Below, one piece after another: positions 40,169 through 49,789 of a stretch of DNA of 64,000 nt. The stretch lies in contig CALXGT010000037.1 of assembly GCA_944387915.1 (NCBI GenBank), positions 1-64,000 on the forward strand, written 5' to 3'. The stretch's first letter is position 1, and each line of letters starts with the position of its first letter. Both the position numbers and the translations under genes were made by a program. The DNA is from an uncultured Clostridia bacterium. GTDB taxonomy: Bacteria; Bacillota; Clostridia; Oscillospirales; Ruminococcaceae. The notes beneath the pieces were generated by a model that did not search any database, was not told the origin of the DNA, and worked only from the letters and a program-made list of their open reading frames with translations.

Positions 40169-41332
40169 ATGTTTCAGATTCAAACGTTAAATAAAATCTC
40201 CCCCTTGGGCACCGATCTTTTGGATCGGAATCGTTACCGCTTCGGCGACGAGATCGAAAATCCGGACGCTATTTTAGTTCGGTCGGCTTCCATGCATGAG
40301 ATGGCGCGGCCCGCTTCCTTGAAAGCCATCGCCAGAGCCGGCGCCGGCGTCAACAACATTCCCCTGGAAGACTGCGCCAAAGAGGGTATCGTGGTCTTCA
40401 ATACCCCCGGCGCTAACGCTAATGCAGTAAAAGAGCTGGTATTATTAGGACTTTTGATTTCTTCCCGTAAAATTGTTCCCGCCATGGAGTGGGTCAATAC
40501 CTTGAAAGACGAGGGGGACAATGTTTTAAAGGTCGTGGAAAAAGGAAAATCCAACTACGTCGGTCCCGAGATTAAGGGCAAGACTTTGGGCGTGGTGGGT
40601 CTCGGCGCTATCGGTATTCTGGTTGCCAACGCGGCGGCGGAGCTGGGCATGAAGGTGCTGGGCTACGATCCCTACTTAAGCGTCGACGCGGCGTGGGGAC
40701 TGTCCCATAAAGTGCAGCATGCCACCACTTTGAAAGAGATCTATGAAAACAGCGACTACATCACGCTACATGTTCCCTATAATAATGAAACCAAAGATAT
40801 GATTAATTCCTCCTCTATCGCCATGATGAAAAACGGCGTTCGCATTTTGAATCTGGCGAGAGGCGAGTTGGTAAACGACGACGATCTTCTTCCCGCTCTC
40901 GCGGAGCGCAAGGTCGCGGTTTATGTGACCGATTTCCCCAGCGCGAAAGTTTTAGGTCAATACGGCGTCATAGCGTTCCCTCATTTAGGCGCATCTACTC
41001 CGGAATCGGAAGATAACTGCGCCAAGATGGCGGTGGAAGAGATCATGACCTACCTGGAGACCGGTAACATTGTCAACTCGGTGAATATGCCCAATGCGTC
41101 TATGCCTAAGAGCGGCGTATCGAGACTTTGCGTCATTCATAGAAACGAGAGCGGCGTCATCTCCAAGGTTTCCGGCATCCTTTCCGAGGCGGGAATCAAT
41201 ATCGAGAACATGATTAACGCTTCCAGAGGCGAGTTTGCTTACTCGATGTTGGACGCGGTGGTTCCCATCAGCGAAGAGTTAGCCAAGAAAGTAGAAGAGA
41301 TTCCCGAGGTTATTCGGACTCGACTGATCTAA
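40169..41332 (+). CDS. serA: D-3-phosphoglycerate dehydrogenase
   Basis: A 387-residue dehydrogenase catalysing the first step of serine synthesis. The NAD loop is GVVGLGAIG, substrate and catalytic residues lie in NLARGELV and the His of AFPHLGASTPESE, and a C-terminal ACT domain (about 315-387, LCVIHRNESGVISKVSGILSE) suggests serine feedback control. The start follows AAGGAGAACAAAAT. It ends at a strong terminator. Confidence 0.96.
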   Translation: MFQIQTLNKISPLGTDLLDRNRYRFGDEIENPDAILVRSASMHEMARPASLKAIARAGAGVNNIPLEDCAKEGIVVFNTPGANANAVKELVLLGLLISSRKIVPAMEWVNTLKDEGDNVLKVVEKGKSNYVGPEIKGKTLGVVGLGAIGILVANAAAELGMKVLGYDPYLSVDAAWGLSHKVQHATTLKEIYENSDYITLHVPYNNETKDMINSSSIAMMKNGVRILNLARGELVNDDDLLPALAERKVAVYVTDFPSAKVLGQYGVIAFPHLGASTPESEDNCAKMAVEEIMTYLETGNIVNSVNMPNASMPKSGVSRLCVIHRNESGVISKVSGILSEAGINIENMINASRGEFAYSMLDAVVPISEELAKKVEEIPEVIRTRLI

Positions 41333-41345
41333 AAGAAATATTTTT

Positions 41346-41376
41346 GGCATCCTCCCTTCGGAGGATGCCTTTTTCT
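41346..41376 (+). terminator. Terminator of serC-serA
   Basis: GGCATCCTCC, CTTC loop, GGAGGATGCC and TTTTTC. Confidence 0.93.
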
Positions 41377-41396
41377 TTTTAAAAGGCGTTTTTCTC

Positions 41397-41425
41397 TTTA
41401 CGGGATGGGGAAAACAGGGTATAAT
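41397..41425 (+). promoter_or_regulatory. Promoter of nadE-uvrC-HD
   Basis: TTTACG (41397-41402), 17-base spacer, TATAAT (41420-41425). Confidence 0.72.
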
Positions 41426-41460
41426 AGCAGCAGAACGATGGGTAAGAAAGGAAATGAACT

Positions 41461-43371
41461 ATGAGATACAGCATGTTGAAAACGGCGGCGGTTAGTCCCC
41501 GAGTGACCGTTGCCAATCCGGACAAAAACGCCGAAGTGATCCTTTCGGAGATCCGAAAAGCGGCGCAGGAAGGCGCTAAAATCATTGTTTTTCCCGAGCT
41601 TTGCCTTTCCGGATATACCTGCGGAGATCTTTTTGCACAGGACGCGTTAATTTTGGCTTGTGACCGGGCGCTTAAAAGGATTCTTGCCGAAACGGCGGAT
41701 CTGGACGCCGCCATTGTCTTAGGACTTCCCGTTCGGGGAGAATGGACGCTGTATAACTGCGCCGTTATGATTCAAAAGGGAAAGATTTTGGGGGCGGTTA
41801 TGAAAAGCTACCTTCCCAATTACAAAGAGTTTTATGAGAAACGCTGGTTTGGATCCGGTCTAAACGCGCGGGAAAAGGTCCTTCATATCTGCGGGGAGGA
41901 AGTTTTATGCGGGGATCTTTTGTTTTCTTTTGGCGATGCGGTTCGGATTGGCATAGAAATTTGCGAGGACCTTTGGGTCCCGGTGCCGCCTTCTTCCGCG
42001 CTTTGCCTCGCGGGGGCGAATCTCATTGTCAATCTTTCCGCCAGCAATGAGATTGTTACCAAACACGATTATCGCCGGTCGCTGATTTTACAGCAGAGCG
42101 GCCGTTGTATTTGCGGGTATCTGTTCGCTTCGGCGGGAGTCGGGGAATCTTCTACCGACCTTGTGTTTTCCGGGGACTGTGTCGTAGCGGAAAACGGAAG
42201 CCTTCTCGGGGAGGGAGAGCGGTTTGCCTTTGATGGCAGCAGCGCCGAAGGGGTAATCGATTTCGGACGGTTAGAGGCGGAACGGCGGAATAATACATCC
42301 TTTTTTGACAACAGCCAGAGATATGCCGCCGATGTGACTGTAATTGCCGGGTCGCCTTTTGAAGAGGTGGAGGATGAAAAGCTAAACCGCTTTGTGGACC
42401 CCCATCCTTTTGTGCCTTCCAATCCCGTTACCAGAGACGAGCGGTGTCGGGAAATTTTTGCTTTGCAGGCAAACGGGCTGGCCAAACGCCTTTCCCACAC
42501 CGGACTCCATAAAGCGGTGGTGGGGATTTCCGGAGGACTGGACTCCACTTTGGCGCTTCTGGTCTCTGTGGAGGCCATGAAGATCTTAAAGCTTCCCACG
42601 GAAAATGTCCGCTGTGTGACCATGCCGGGCTTTGGCACTACCGGACGCACCTATCATAACGCGGTAGAGCTTGTTACATCCTTAGGGGCGTCCCTTTTGG
42701 AAATCGACATCCGCCCCGCTTGTTTACAGCATATGAAGGATATCGGCCATGATCCGTCGGTCCATGATGTGACCTACGAAAACACCCAGGCCAGAGAGCG
42801 CACCCAGATCCTGATGGATTTAGCCAACAAAGAGGGCGCGATCTTAGTGGGGACCGGAGACTTAAGCGAGCTGGCGATGGGGTGGTGTACCTATAACGGG
42901 GACCATATGAGCATGTACGGCGTCAACGCGTCGGTACCGAAAACGTTGGTGCGCCATTTATGCGCTTATGTGGCGGCATCCTCCGAGGAGCGGATCCGGG
43001 CGGTGCTTTTGGATATTCTGGATACGCCGGTGAGCCCCGAGCTTCTTCCCCCCGATGAAAACGGGAAGATCGCCCAAAAGACCGAAGATAATATTGGGCC
43101 TTACGAGCTTCATGACTTCTTCTTATATTATTTTGTCCGGTTTGGTTTCTTAAAGGAAAAAATCCTCTTTTTGGCAAAAAAAGCCTTCGGCGACCGGTAT
43201 TCGGAAGAAGAAATTCAAAAATGGCTGTCGGTATTTTTAAAGCGCTTTTTTATGAGCCAGTTTAAGCGCTCATGCCTTCCCGACGGGCCGAAGGTGGGGT
43301 CGGTGTCTTTGTCCCCGCGGGGAGATTTCCGTATGCCCTCCGACGCCGACGGAAGCGTATGGCAGCTGTAA
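41461..43371 (+). CDS. nadE: Glutamine-dependent NAD+ synthetase
   Basis: A 636-residue two-domain enzyme that amidates deamido-NAD. The N-terminal nitrilase-type glutaminase has its Glu in VFPELCLSGYTCGDLF (E46), Lys in KSYLPNYKEFYEKRWF and Cys in GIEICEDLW. The C-terminal synthetase has the PP-loop GISGGLDSTLAL and GTGDLSELAMGWCTY. Length fits the glutamine-dependent type. The start follows AAAGGAAATGAACT. It leads an operon with uvrC. Confidence 0.95.
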   Translation: MRYSMLKTAAVSPRVTVANPDKNAEVILSEIRKAAQEGAKIIVFPELCLSGYTCGDLFAQDALILACDRALKRILAETADLDAAIVLGLPVRGEWTLYNCAVMIQKGKILGAVMKSYLPNYKEFYEKRWFGSGLNAREKVLHICGEEVLCGDLLFSFGDAVRIGIEICEDLWVPVPPSSALCLAGANLIVNLSASNEIVTKHDYRRSLILQQSGRCICGYLFASAGVGESSTDLVFSGDCVVAENGSLLGEGERFAFDGSSAEGVIDFGRLEAERRNNTSFFDNSQRYAADVTVIAGSPFEEVEDEKLNRFVDPHPFVPSNPVTRDERCREIFALQANGLAKRLSHTGLHKAVVGISGGLDSTLALLVSVEAMKILKLPTENVRCVTMPGFGTTGRTYHNAVELVTSLGASLLEIDIRPACLQHMKDIGHDPSVHDVTYENTQARERTQILMDLANKEGAILVGTGDLSELAMGWCTYNGDHMSMYGVNASVPKTLVRHLCAYVAASSEERIRAVLLDILDTPVSPELLPPDENGKIAQKTEDNIGPYELHDFFLYYFVRFGFLKEKILFLAKKAFGDRYSEEEIQKWLSVFLKRFFMSQFKRSCLPDGPKVGSVSLSPRGDFRMPSDADGSVWQL

Positions 43372-43386
43372 GGAAGGAGTGCTTTC

Positions 43387-45195
43387 TTGACCATCGAGGA
43401 ACTAAAACAAAAGGCGTTGAGCCTGACGCTGGAGCCGGGCGTTTATTTGATGAAAGATAAAAACGGAGAGATCATTTACGTCGGTAAGGCCAAGGCGTTG
43501 AAAAACCGGGTAGTGAGCTATTTTCGAAATGTAAGCGCCCACAACAGCAAGACCCGGAAAATGGTAAGTTTGGTCAACGATTTCGATTATATTGTAACGG
43601 GAAGCGAATTTGAAGCGCTCATATTGGAGTGTAGTCTCATCAAGCTCCATTCCCCCAAATACAATATCCTTTTAAAAGACGATAAGGGGTATTCCTATAT
43701 TCGGATCTCCGACGGTCCCTTTCCCCGTTTGAGCCAGAGCTTTAAGCGGGGAGAGGAGGGCACCTTCATCGGACCGTATTTGAGCGCCTTTGCCGTGAAG
43801 CAGATGGTAGAGCAGGCGAATCTCATTTTTAAGCTTCCCACCTGTAAAAAGCAGTTTCCCAAGGACTTTAAAAAGGCGCGCCCATGCTTAAATTTTTACA
43901 TTAACCGCTGTATGGGGCTTTGCCAGGGAAAGATCAGCGAGGAAGAGTATCAGAAAATCTTTTCCGAAGCGTTGGAGTATATCAAAGGCGGCGGCGTGCT
44001 GTCGGAGGAAGCGCTGCAAAAAGGGATGGAAGAGGCGGCGGAAGCCCTCGATTTCGAAAAGGCGGCCCAGCTTCGGGACCGAATCCGCGCTTTGCACCAT
44101 ATCGCCGACACCCAAAATGTGCTTTTGGGCGAGGACCGGTTTTTGGACGTATGGGGCTTTGCGGAAAACGGGGACACGGTGTTCGCCGTGGTCATTAAGG
44201 TACGAGAGGGTATTTTGGCGGACAAGCAGAATTTTTCCTTCGAAGGCAGCAGCCTGTCCGAGGTCAAAAACGAGCTGCTATTCCGCTACTATTCCCAGAC
44301 CAGAGAATTTCCCAAAGCGGTTTTGGTGGATGAGGAAACGGAAGATTTGGATCTTTTAAGCGAATTTTTGAGCCATTGCGCCAACGGAAAGCTTTCCGCT
44401 GTGATCCCCAAACGGGGGGAGCGGAAAAAGCTTTTGGAGATGGCGAAAAATAACGCGGTGGAACAGCTTTCCCTGAAAGTGAGCCGCACGGGAAAGGAAG
44501 TCGCGGTATTAGAGGAGCTTTCTAAGCTTTTGGGACTGGAGAAAACGCCCCTTCGCATCGAATCCTACGATATCTCCAACTGGGGAGAGACGGGAAAGGT
44601 GGGAGGCATGGTGGTGTTCGAAAACGGTCGTCCCCTCAAAAGCGCATACAAGCGGTTTTCCATCAAGACGGTCGCCGGTCAGGACGACTACGCATCCATG
44701 AAAGAGGTGCTTTCGAGAAGGCTTACCCGGTTTTTAAGCGGCGACGAGAATTTCGCGCCTTTGCCGGATTTGATTTTACTAGACGGCGGGAAAGGGCATG
44801 TCTCGGCGGTGAGAGAGGTATTAAACGAGTTGTCCCTTTCCATCCCTCTGTTTGGTATGGTTAAAGACAGTCGCCACCGCACCAGGGCGATTGTGACCGA
44901 GGATGGAGAGATCGCCATTTCTCCCGTTAGGAGCGTGTTTACCTTTGTCACATCCATTCAGGATGAGGTTCATCGCTACGCCATCTCTTACCAGCGCACC
45001 CTCCATAAAAAAGCCACCTATCAAAGCGTGCTTACCGAGGTCAAGGGCATTGGAGAGAAAAAGCAAAAAGCGCTGCTTCGGGCGTTTAAGACCAAAAAGG
45101 CGCTCAAGGAAGCGACGGTACAGCAACTGATGGAAGCGGCAAAAATTAAGGAGGAGACGGCGATCCAATTGAAAGAAAAGATCGACGGGATGTAA
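43387..45195 (+). CDS. uvrC: UvrABC excinuclease subunit C
   Basis: A 602-residue nuclease that makes both incisions in nucleotide excision repair. It has the GIY-YIG domain (GVYLMKDKNGEIIYVGKAKAL), a UVR motif near 200-235 for UvrB contact, the RNase H-like domain (SYDISNWGETGKVGGMVVFE and LLDGGKGH) and a C-terminal helix-hairpin-helix pair. It begins with TTG after GGAAGGAGTGCTTTC, 15 bases downstream of nadE. Confidence 0.96.
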   Translation: MTIEELKQKALSLTLEPGVYLMKDKNGEIIYVGKAKALKNRVVSYFRNVSAHNSKTRKMVSLVNDFDYIVTGSEFEALILECSLIKLHSPKYNILLKDDKGYSYIRISDGPFPRLSQSFKRGEEGTFIGPYLSAFAVKQMVEQANLIFKLPTCKKQFPKDFKKARPCLNFYINRCMGLCQGKISEEEYQKIFSEALEYIKGGGVLSEEALQKGMEEAAEALDFEKAAQLRDRIRALHHIADTQNVLLGEDRFLDVWGFAENGDTVFAVVIKVREGILADKQNFSFEGSSLSEVKNELLFRYYSQTREFPKAVLVDEETEDLDLLSEFLSHCANGKLSAVIPKRGERKKLLEMAKNNAVEQLSLKVSRTGKEVAVLEELSKLLGLEKTPLRIESYDISNWGETGKVGGMVVFENGRPLKSAYKRFSIKTVAGQDDYASMKEVLSRRLTRFLSGDENFAPLPDLILLDGGKGHVSAVREVLNELSLSIPLFGMVKDSRHRTRAIVTEDGEIAISPVRSVFTFVTSIQDEVHRYAISYQRTLHKKATYQSVLTEVKGIGEKKQKALLRAFKTKKALKEATVQQLMEAAKIKEETAIQLKEKIDGM

Positions 45196-45204
45196 GGAGG
45201 AAAT

Positions 45205-45864
45205 ATGCTAACGCTAAAACAGCTTCAAAAGGATCCGGACGTTCGGGCGTACATCGAAATGGAAGACGCCTTTTTGAACAATTTGGGCTATACGGAACAT
45301 AGCTTTGCCCATGTCACTACGGTGGCGGAGACAGCGGGAATGATTTTAAGCAAGCTAAGCTATACCGAGCGGGAAGTGGAGTTAGCGAAAATCGCGGGCT
45401 ATCTCCACGATTTGGGGAACATCATCAACCGCATTGACCATGCCCAATCCGGGGCGGTTATGGCGTTTCGCCTTTTGGATCAACGTCGGATGGATCCCAA
45501 AGAGATTGCCGTGGTGATTAGTGCCATCGGAAATCATGATGAAGGGACGGCGTATCCGGTGTCGCCGGTGGCGGCGGCGCTGATTTTGGCGGATAAGAGC
45601 GATGTGCGGCGAAGCCGCGTCCGAAATGAGAAAGATGTGGCTTTGGATATCCATGACCGGGTCAATTACGCCGTTTCCCATTCGGCCCTTTTTGTGGACC
45701 CCACCAAGATGACCATTACGCTCTCTCTTACGATTGATACCGAGATTTCTACCGTGATGGATTATTTCGAGATTTTTTTAAGCCGGATGCTTTTATGCCG
45801 GAAGGCGGCGGAGGCTCTTTCGCTGTCTTTTCATCTGGAAATTAACGATCAGCGAATGATGTGA
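45205..45864 (+). CDS. HD domain phosphohydrolase
   Basis: A 219-residue metal-dependent phosphohydrolase of the HD superfamily. Ligands are His in HSFAHVTTVAE, the HD pair in GYLHDLGNI, the His in AIGNHDEG and the Asp in LADKSDVRR. The arrangement HVxxV, HDxG and NHxE resembles HDIG-type hydrolases acting on nucleotides, but the substrate is unknown. The start follows AAGGAGGAAAT nine bases behind uvrC, so it belongs to that operon. Confidence 0.9.
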   Translation: MLTLKQLQKDPDVRAYIEMEDAFLNNLGYTEHSFAHVTTVAETAGMILSKLSYTEREVELAKIAGYLHDLGNIINRIDHAQSGAVMAFRLLDQRRMDPKEIAVVISAIGNHDEGTAYPVSPVAAALILADKSDVRRSRVRNEKDVALDIHDRVNYAVSHSALFVDPTKMTITLSLTIDTEISTVMDYFEIFLSRMLLCRKAAEALSLSFHLEINDQRMM

Positions 45865-45922
45865 CGGGGAAATTTGCACAAAAGGCATTTCTTCCCAAAC
45901 GCTGTTTTCTTAAGATTCGCTC

Positions 45923-45951
45923 TTGAAAAAGCGGCGGGAATGATTTACAAT
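45923..45951 (+). promoter_or_regulatory. Promoter of the purine operon
   Basis: TTGAAA (45923-45928), 17-base spacer, TACAAT (45946-45951). No PurR box or purine, PRPP or ZTP riboswitch pattern was recognised. Confidence 0.75.
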
Positions 45952-45998
45952 AAAAATATACTTTCCCTCAGAAGTCGACAAGAAAGGGAGGAAAAGGA

Positions 45999-46088
45999 AT
46001 GAAATATGGTATGCGGTGTTCCTGCGTTATGAAAAACAACAGGGGCAGTGTATCTTCCTTTGCTCTTTTCTTCGAGGGAAGGGGATAA
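45999..46088 (+). CDS. 29-residue leader peptide of the purine operon
   Basis: A short ORF with an excellent ribosome site (AAAGGGAGG, seven bases before ATG) lies wholly between the promoter and the terminator at 46095. The product begins MKYGMRCSCVMKNNRG and ends FFEGRG; it is basic in the first half and has two cysteines. There is no run of one amino acid as in classic attenuators. It could couple ribosome movement to folding of the terminator, or make a bioactive small protein; the first is more likely from its position. Confidence 0.55.
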   Translation: MKYGMRCSCVMKNNRGSVSSFALFFEGRG

Positions 46089-46094
46089 GGATTT

Positions 46095-46125
46095 AAGCTG
46101 CGGCAAAACGCAGCTTTTTTGTTTT
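46095..46125 (+). terminator. Attenuator-type terminator before purE
   Basis: AAGCTGCG, GCAAAA loop, CGCAGCTT, then TTTTGTTTT. A competing pairing exists: CTGCGTT (46022-46028, inside the leader ORF) is complementary to AACGCAG (46107-46113), so an antiterminator form can be drawn. Confidence 0.85.
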
Positions 46126-46141
46126 GGAAAGGAGAGGCCAC

Positions 46142-46636
46142 ATGAAAAAGGTAGCGGTCATTATGGGCAGCGACAGTGATTGGGGTACGGTGAAAAAGGC
46201 GGTAGACGTACTCAAGGAATTTCAGGTGGAAACGGAGGTTCACGTTTTTTCGGCGCATAGAACGCCGGCGATGGCGATGGAGTTTGCGGCCAAGGCGAAA
46301 GAAAACGGCTTTGGCGTTATTATCGCGGCGGCGGGTAAGGCGGCCCATTTGGGCGGCGTTTTGGCGGCGCATACGATCTTACCGGTGATTGGTCTTCCGA
46401 TTAAGGCCTCTACCTTAGACGGATTGGACGCCCTTTTATCTACGGTTCAGATGCCAAAAGGCGTTCCGGTGGCCACGGTCGCCATTGACGGTGCGGAAAA
46501 CGCCGCTTATTTAGCGATCCAGATTCTGGCGGTGTCCGATGAAGGACTCAGTGAAAAGCTGTCGGAAATGAAGAGGAAAATGGAAGCGGACGTTTTAAAG
46601 AAAGACCAGGAAATGCAGGAAATTTTTAACGCGTAA
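46142..46636 (+). CDS. purE: N5-carboxyaminoimidazole ribonucleotide mutase
   Basis: A 164-residue class I PurE that moves the carboxylate of N5-CAIR to give CAIR. The active-site loop MGSDSDWGTVKKA, the histidine of FSAHRTP and AAGKAAHLGGVLAAHT are present. The ATG chosen follows GGAAAGGAGAGGCCAC; a TTG six codons earlier includes that site. No purK is present in the window. First structural gene of the operon. Confidence 0.95.
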   Translation: MKKVAVIMGSDSDWGTVKKAVDVLKEFQVETEVHVFSAHRTPAMAMEFAAKAKENGFGVIIAAAGKAAHLGGVLAAHTILPVIGLPIKASTLDGLDALLSTVQMPKGVPVATVAIDGAENAAYLAIQILAVSDEGLSEKLSEMKRKMEADVLKKDQEMQEIFNA

Positions 46637-46655
46637 TGCGAAAGGAGCTCATAGT

Positions 46656-47366
46656 ATGAAAAAAGGGAATCTGCTGTATGAGGGAAAAGCAAAAAAGGTA
46701 TTTGAAACCGACGATCCTAATATTTTGATCGTGGATTACACCGACAACGCTACGGCGCTGAACGGATTAAAGAAGGGAACCATTGTAGGAAAAGGCGCCA
46801 TCAACAATCGGATGACCAATCATATGATGCGGCTTTTAGAGAAAAAAGGTATCCCCACCCACTATGTGGAGGAGCTTTCCGATCGGGAAACGGCGGTAAA
46901 GAGAGTCTCTATCGTTCCTTTGGAGGTCATCATCCGGAATATTGCCGCCGGTTCGTTCTCCAAACGGTACGGCGTTGAGGAAGGTACGCCTTTGAAGATC
47001 AGCACCATTGAGTTTTCCTACAAGAATGACGCGCTGGGCGACCCTTTGATTAACGACTACCATGCGCTGGCTTTGGGGCTTTGCACCGAGGAAGAGCTGA
47101 ATACCATCAAAAAATACGCTTTTGCCGTCAACGATATGATGAAGGAATACCTTTTGAACCTGGGTATCATTTTGGTGGACTTCAAGCTGGAGTTTGGCAG
47201 ACTCGCCGACGGTACCATTGTTTTGGCGGACGAGATCTCCCCCGATACCTGCCGTTTCTGGGATAAGGACACCATGCAGAAGCTGGATAAAGACCGGTTC
47301 CGCAGAGATATGGGCGGCGCCGAGGACGCGTATCAGGAAGTGATGAAGCGTCTGATGGGCGAATAA
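46656..47366 (+). CDS. purC: SAICAR synthetase
   Basis: A 236-residue ligase joining CAIR and aspartate. Typical motifs are [37 protein letters not shown] and [12 protein letters not shown]. The start follows GAAAGGAGCTCATAGT. It lies 19 bases downstream of purE. Confidence 0.96.
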   Translation: MKKGNLLYEGKAKKVFETDDPNILIVDYTDNATALNGLKKGTIVGKGAINNRMTNHMMRLLEKKGIPTHYVEELSDRETAVKRVSIVPLEVIIRNIAAGSFSKRYGVEEGTPLKISTIEFSYKNDALGDPLINDYHALALGLCTEEELNTIKKYAFAVNDMMKEYLLNLGIILVDFKLEFGRLADGTIVLADEISPDTCRFWDKDTMQKLDKDRFRRDMGGAEDAYQEVMKRLMGE

Positions 47367-47391
47367 CAGCAGGAAGAAAGGCGGAAAAAAA

Positions 47392-48432
47392 GTGAAAAGT
47401 TTCAGCGAAAGCTATAAACAGGCGGGCGTAGACGTCACCGCCGGCTACAAAGCGGTAGAGCTGATGAAAGAGCATGTCAAAAAGACCATGACCGATTCGG
47501 TGCTGACGGGGCTGGGAGGCTTCGGCGGCCTGTTCGCCTTGGATCTCACCGGGATTCAAAAACCGGTTTTGGTTTCGGGCACCGACGGCGTAGGCACCAA
47601 GTTAAAGCTGGCCTTTTTGATGGACAAGCATGATACCGTGGGGATCGACTGTGTCGCTATGTGTGCCAACGACATTATCTGCTGCGGCGCCAAGCCCCTG
47701 TTCTTTTTGGATTATGTGGCGGTGGGAAAAAACTTCCCCGAAAAAATTGCCCAGATCGTCAAAGGCGTGGCGGACGGCTGCGTAATGGCGGGATGCTCTT
47801 TGGTGGGCGGCGAAACGGCGGAGATGCCCGGCTTTTACCCCATCGATGAGTACGACCTCGCCGGCTTTTGCGTGGGCGTTGTGGACCGGGACCGGATCTT
47901 AAATAACGAGACCCAAAAGGCGGGGGACGTTTTGATCGCCCTTCCTTCCAGCGGCGTTCATTCCAAAGGCTTTTCTCTGGTCCGGAAGATCTTCAATATT
48001 GAAGAGAGCGGTAATTTAAAGGAATATGTGGAGGATTTAAACGGTACGCTGGGCGAGACCCTTCTGACTCCCACCAAGATCTATGTGAAACCTATGCTGG
48101 CGCTGATGGAAGCGGTAACGGTTAAGAGCGTTGCCCATATCACCGGCGGCGGTTTTTACGAAAACATTCCCCGGTCGCTGAAAGCGGGATTGTCCGCGAA
48201 GATTCGCAAAGGGGACGTGAAAGTGCTTCCCATTTTTGAGCTGATTGAACGGATGGGCAAAATTCCCGAGCGGGATATGTTCAACACCTTCAACATGGGC
48301 GTCGGTATGGTGGCTTGCGTCGCGAAGGAAGACGCCGATAAGGCCCTTTCGGTGCTGAAGGCGGCGGGCGAGGACGCTTACATCCTCGGCGAGCTGGCAG
48401 AAGGGGACGAAGGCGTCCTCATCGAGGAATAA
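47392..48432 (+). CDS. purM: Phosphoribosylformylglycinamidine cyclo-ligase
   Basis: A 346-residue AIR synthetase. It shows [21 protein letters not shown], the ATP-binding [14 protein letters not shown] and the [12 protein letters not shown] segment. It begins with GTG, with AAAGG ten bases upstream. It lies in the middle of the purine operon, 25 bases after purC. Confidence 0.96.
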   Translation: MKSFSESYKQAGVDVTAGYKAVELMKEHVKKTMTDSVLTGLGGFGGLFALDLTGIQKPVLVSGTDGVGTKLKLAFLMDKHDTVGIDCVAMCANDIICCGAKPLFFLDYVAVGKNFPEKIAQIVKGVADGCVMAGCSLVGGETAEMPGFYPIDEYDLAGFCVGVVDRDRILNNETQKAGDVLIALPSSGVHSKGFSLVRKIFNIEESGNLKEYVEDLNGTLGETLLTPTKIYVKPMLALMEAVTVKSVAHITGGGFYENIPRSLKAGLSAKIRKGDVKVLPIFELIERMGKIPERDMFNTFNMGVGMVACVAKEDADKALSVLKAAGEDAYILGELAEGDEGVLIEE

Positions 48433-48434
48433 CT

Positions 48435-49073
48435 ATGAAACGGATTGCGGTTTTGGTTTCCGGAGGCGGAACCAATTTACAGGCTTTGATCGACGCCCAA
48501 AAGCGGGGCGAGATCCATAACGGCGAGATCGCTTTGGTGCTTTCCTCTTCCTCGAAGGCGTATGCCCTCACCCGGGCGGAGGAAAACGGCATTCCCTCGC
48601 TGGTGATGCGCAAGCGGGATTTCCCCGACCGGGATGCCTACAGCGCGGCGTTGGCGGAGACCCTTACCGAGCGGAACATCGATCTGGTGGTGCTGGCGGG
48701 GTTTATGCTCATCTTAACGGAAAATTTCGCCAAAGCGTTTCCCAATCGGATCATCAATGTCCATCCGGCGCTGATCCCGTCTTTTTGCGGCGAGGGCTTT
48801 TACGGGCTCCACGTCCACGAGGCGGCGTTGAAGGCGGGAGTCAAGCTCACCGGCGCCACCGTGCATTTTGTCAATGAGGTATGCGACGGCGGCCCCATTA
48901 TTTTACAGGGCGGCGTTCCCGTTTTGGAGGGGGACACCCCGGAGATCTTGCAAAAGAGGGTCATGGAGGAAGCGGAATGGAAGCTTCTTCCCAAGGCGGT
49001 GTCCTATTTTTGCGAGGACAGGCTTTCGGTAGATGAAAACGGAATCGTACATATTGCGGAAGAGAAGGAGTAA
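48435..49073 (+). CDS. purN: GAR transformylase (formyltetrahydrofolate-dependent)
   Basis: A 212-residue phosphoribosylglycinamide formyltransferase. It has the opening LVSGGGTNLQALI, the catalytic pattern NVHPALIPSFCGEGFYGLHVH and GATVHFVNEVCDGGPII. The ATG lies two bases behind the purM stop, so translation is probably coupled. Confidence 0.95.
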   Translation: MKRIAVLVSGGGTNLQALIDAQKRGEIHNGEIALVLSSSSKAYALTRAEENGIPSLVMRKRDFPDRDAYSAALAETLTERNIDLVVLAGFMLILTENFAKAFPNRIINVHPALIPSFCGEGFYGLHVHEAALKAGVKLTGATVHFVNEVCDGGPIILQGGVPVLEGDTPEILQKRVMEEAEWKLLPKAVSYFCEDRLSVDENGIVHIAEEKE

Positions 49074-49076
49074 GCT

Positions 49077-49778
49077 ATGTTTCAAATTGAGACGTTGTTA
49101 AAGGAAAACAGCTACCCCGGACGGGGGATCGTTTTGGGAAAAAGCAAGGACGGAGCAAGCGCTGTGATCGGCTACTTCATTATGGGAAGAAGCGTCAACA
49201 GCAGAAACCGGATTTTTGTCACCGAGCCGGACGGGATCCGTACCGAGGCATTCGACCCAGCGAAGCTATCCGACCCGAGCCTCATTATCTATCATCCGGT
49301 TCGCCGTTACGGCAAGGAGACGGTAGTGACCAACGGGGATCAGACCGATACCATTGTTGATTACCTCAAAGAAGGAAAGACCTTTGAAGAGGCGCTTCGC
49401 ACCCGGACCTTCGAGCCCGACGGCCCCAACTGGACGCCCCGCATCTCCGGAATTGTAAAAGAAAACGGAGATTATACCATGAGTATTTTGAAAAGCTGCG
49501 AGGGGGATGAAAATACCGTCCTTCGGTTTTTCTTTGAGTACAGCGACGTGAAACCCGGCACCGGCCACTTTATCCACACTTATCAAAAGGACGGAGACCC
49601 CATTCCTTCTTTCTACGGGGAGCCGGAGATGGTGTCGTTGGATTATAACTGCATCAACTGCTTTACCTCGGCGCTTTGGGACAACTTAAACGAAGACAAC
49701 AAGGTTTCCCTTTACACCTGCTTTATCGACTTAAAAACCGGGGAATGGACCGAAAAAATCGTGAACAAAAATCAGTAG
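49077..49778 (+). CDS. purO: IMP cyclohydrolase, PurO-like
   Basis: A 233-residue stand-alone IMP cyclohydrolase of the PurO-like family that closes the ring of FAICAR to give IMP. It opens with [20 protein letters not shown] and has [16 protein letters not shown] and [20 protein letters not shown]. In most bacteria this activity is the N-terminal half of PurH; here it is separate and followed by a separate transformylase. The start lies three bases behind the purN stop. Confidence 0.93.
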   Translation: MFQIETLLKENSYPGRGIVLGKSKDGASAVIGYFIMGRSVNSRNRIFVTEPDGIRTEAFDPAKLSDPSLIIYHPVRRYGKETVVTNGDQTDTIVDYLKEGKTFEEALRTRTFEPDGPNWTPRISGIVKENGDYTMSILKSCEGDENTVLRFFFEYSDVKPGTGHFIHTYQKDGDPIPSFYGEPEMVSLDYNCINCFTSALWDNLNEDNKVSLYTCFIDLKTGEWTEKIVNKNQ

Positions 49779-49789
49779 GAGGGATTGCT

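Noticed and set aside
45960-46125. ZTP or purine riboswitch before purE
   Set aside because: The conserved ZTP and purine aptamer sequences are not present; a leader ORF with attenuator explains the region better.
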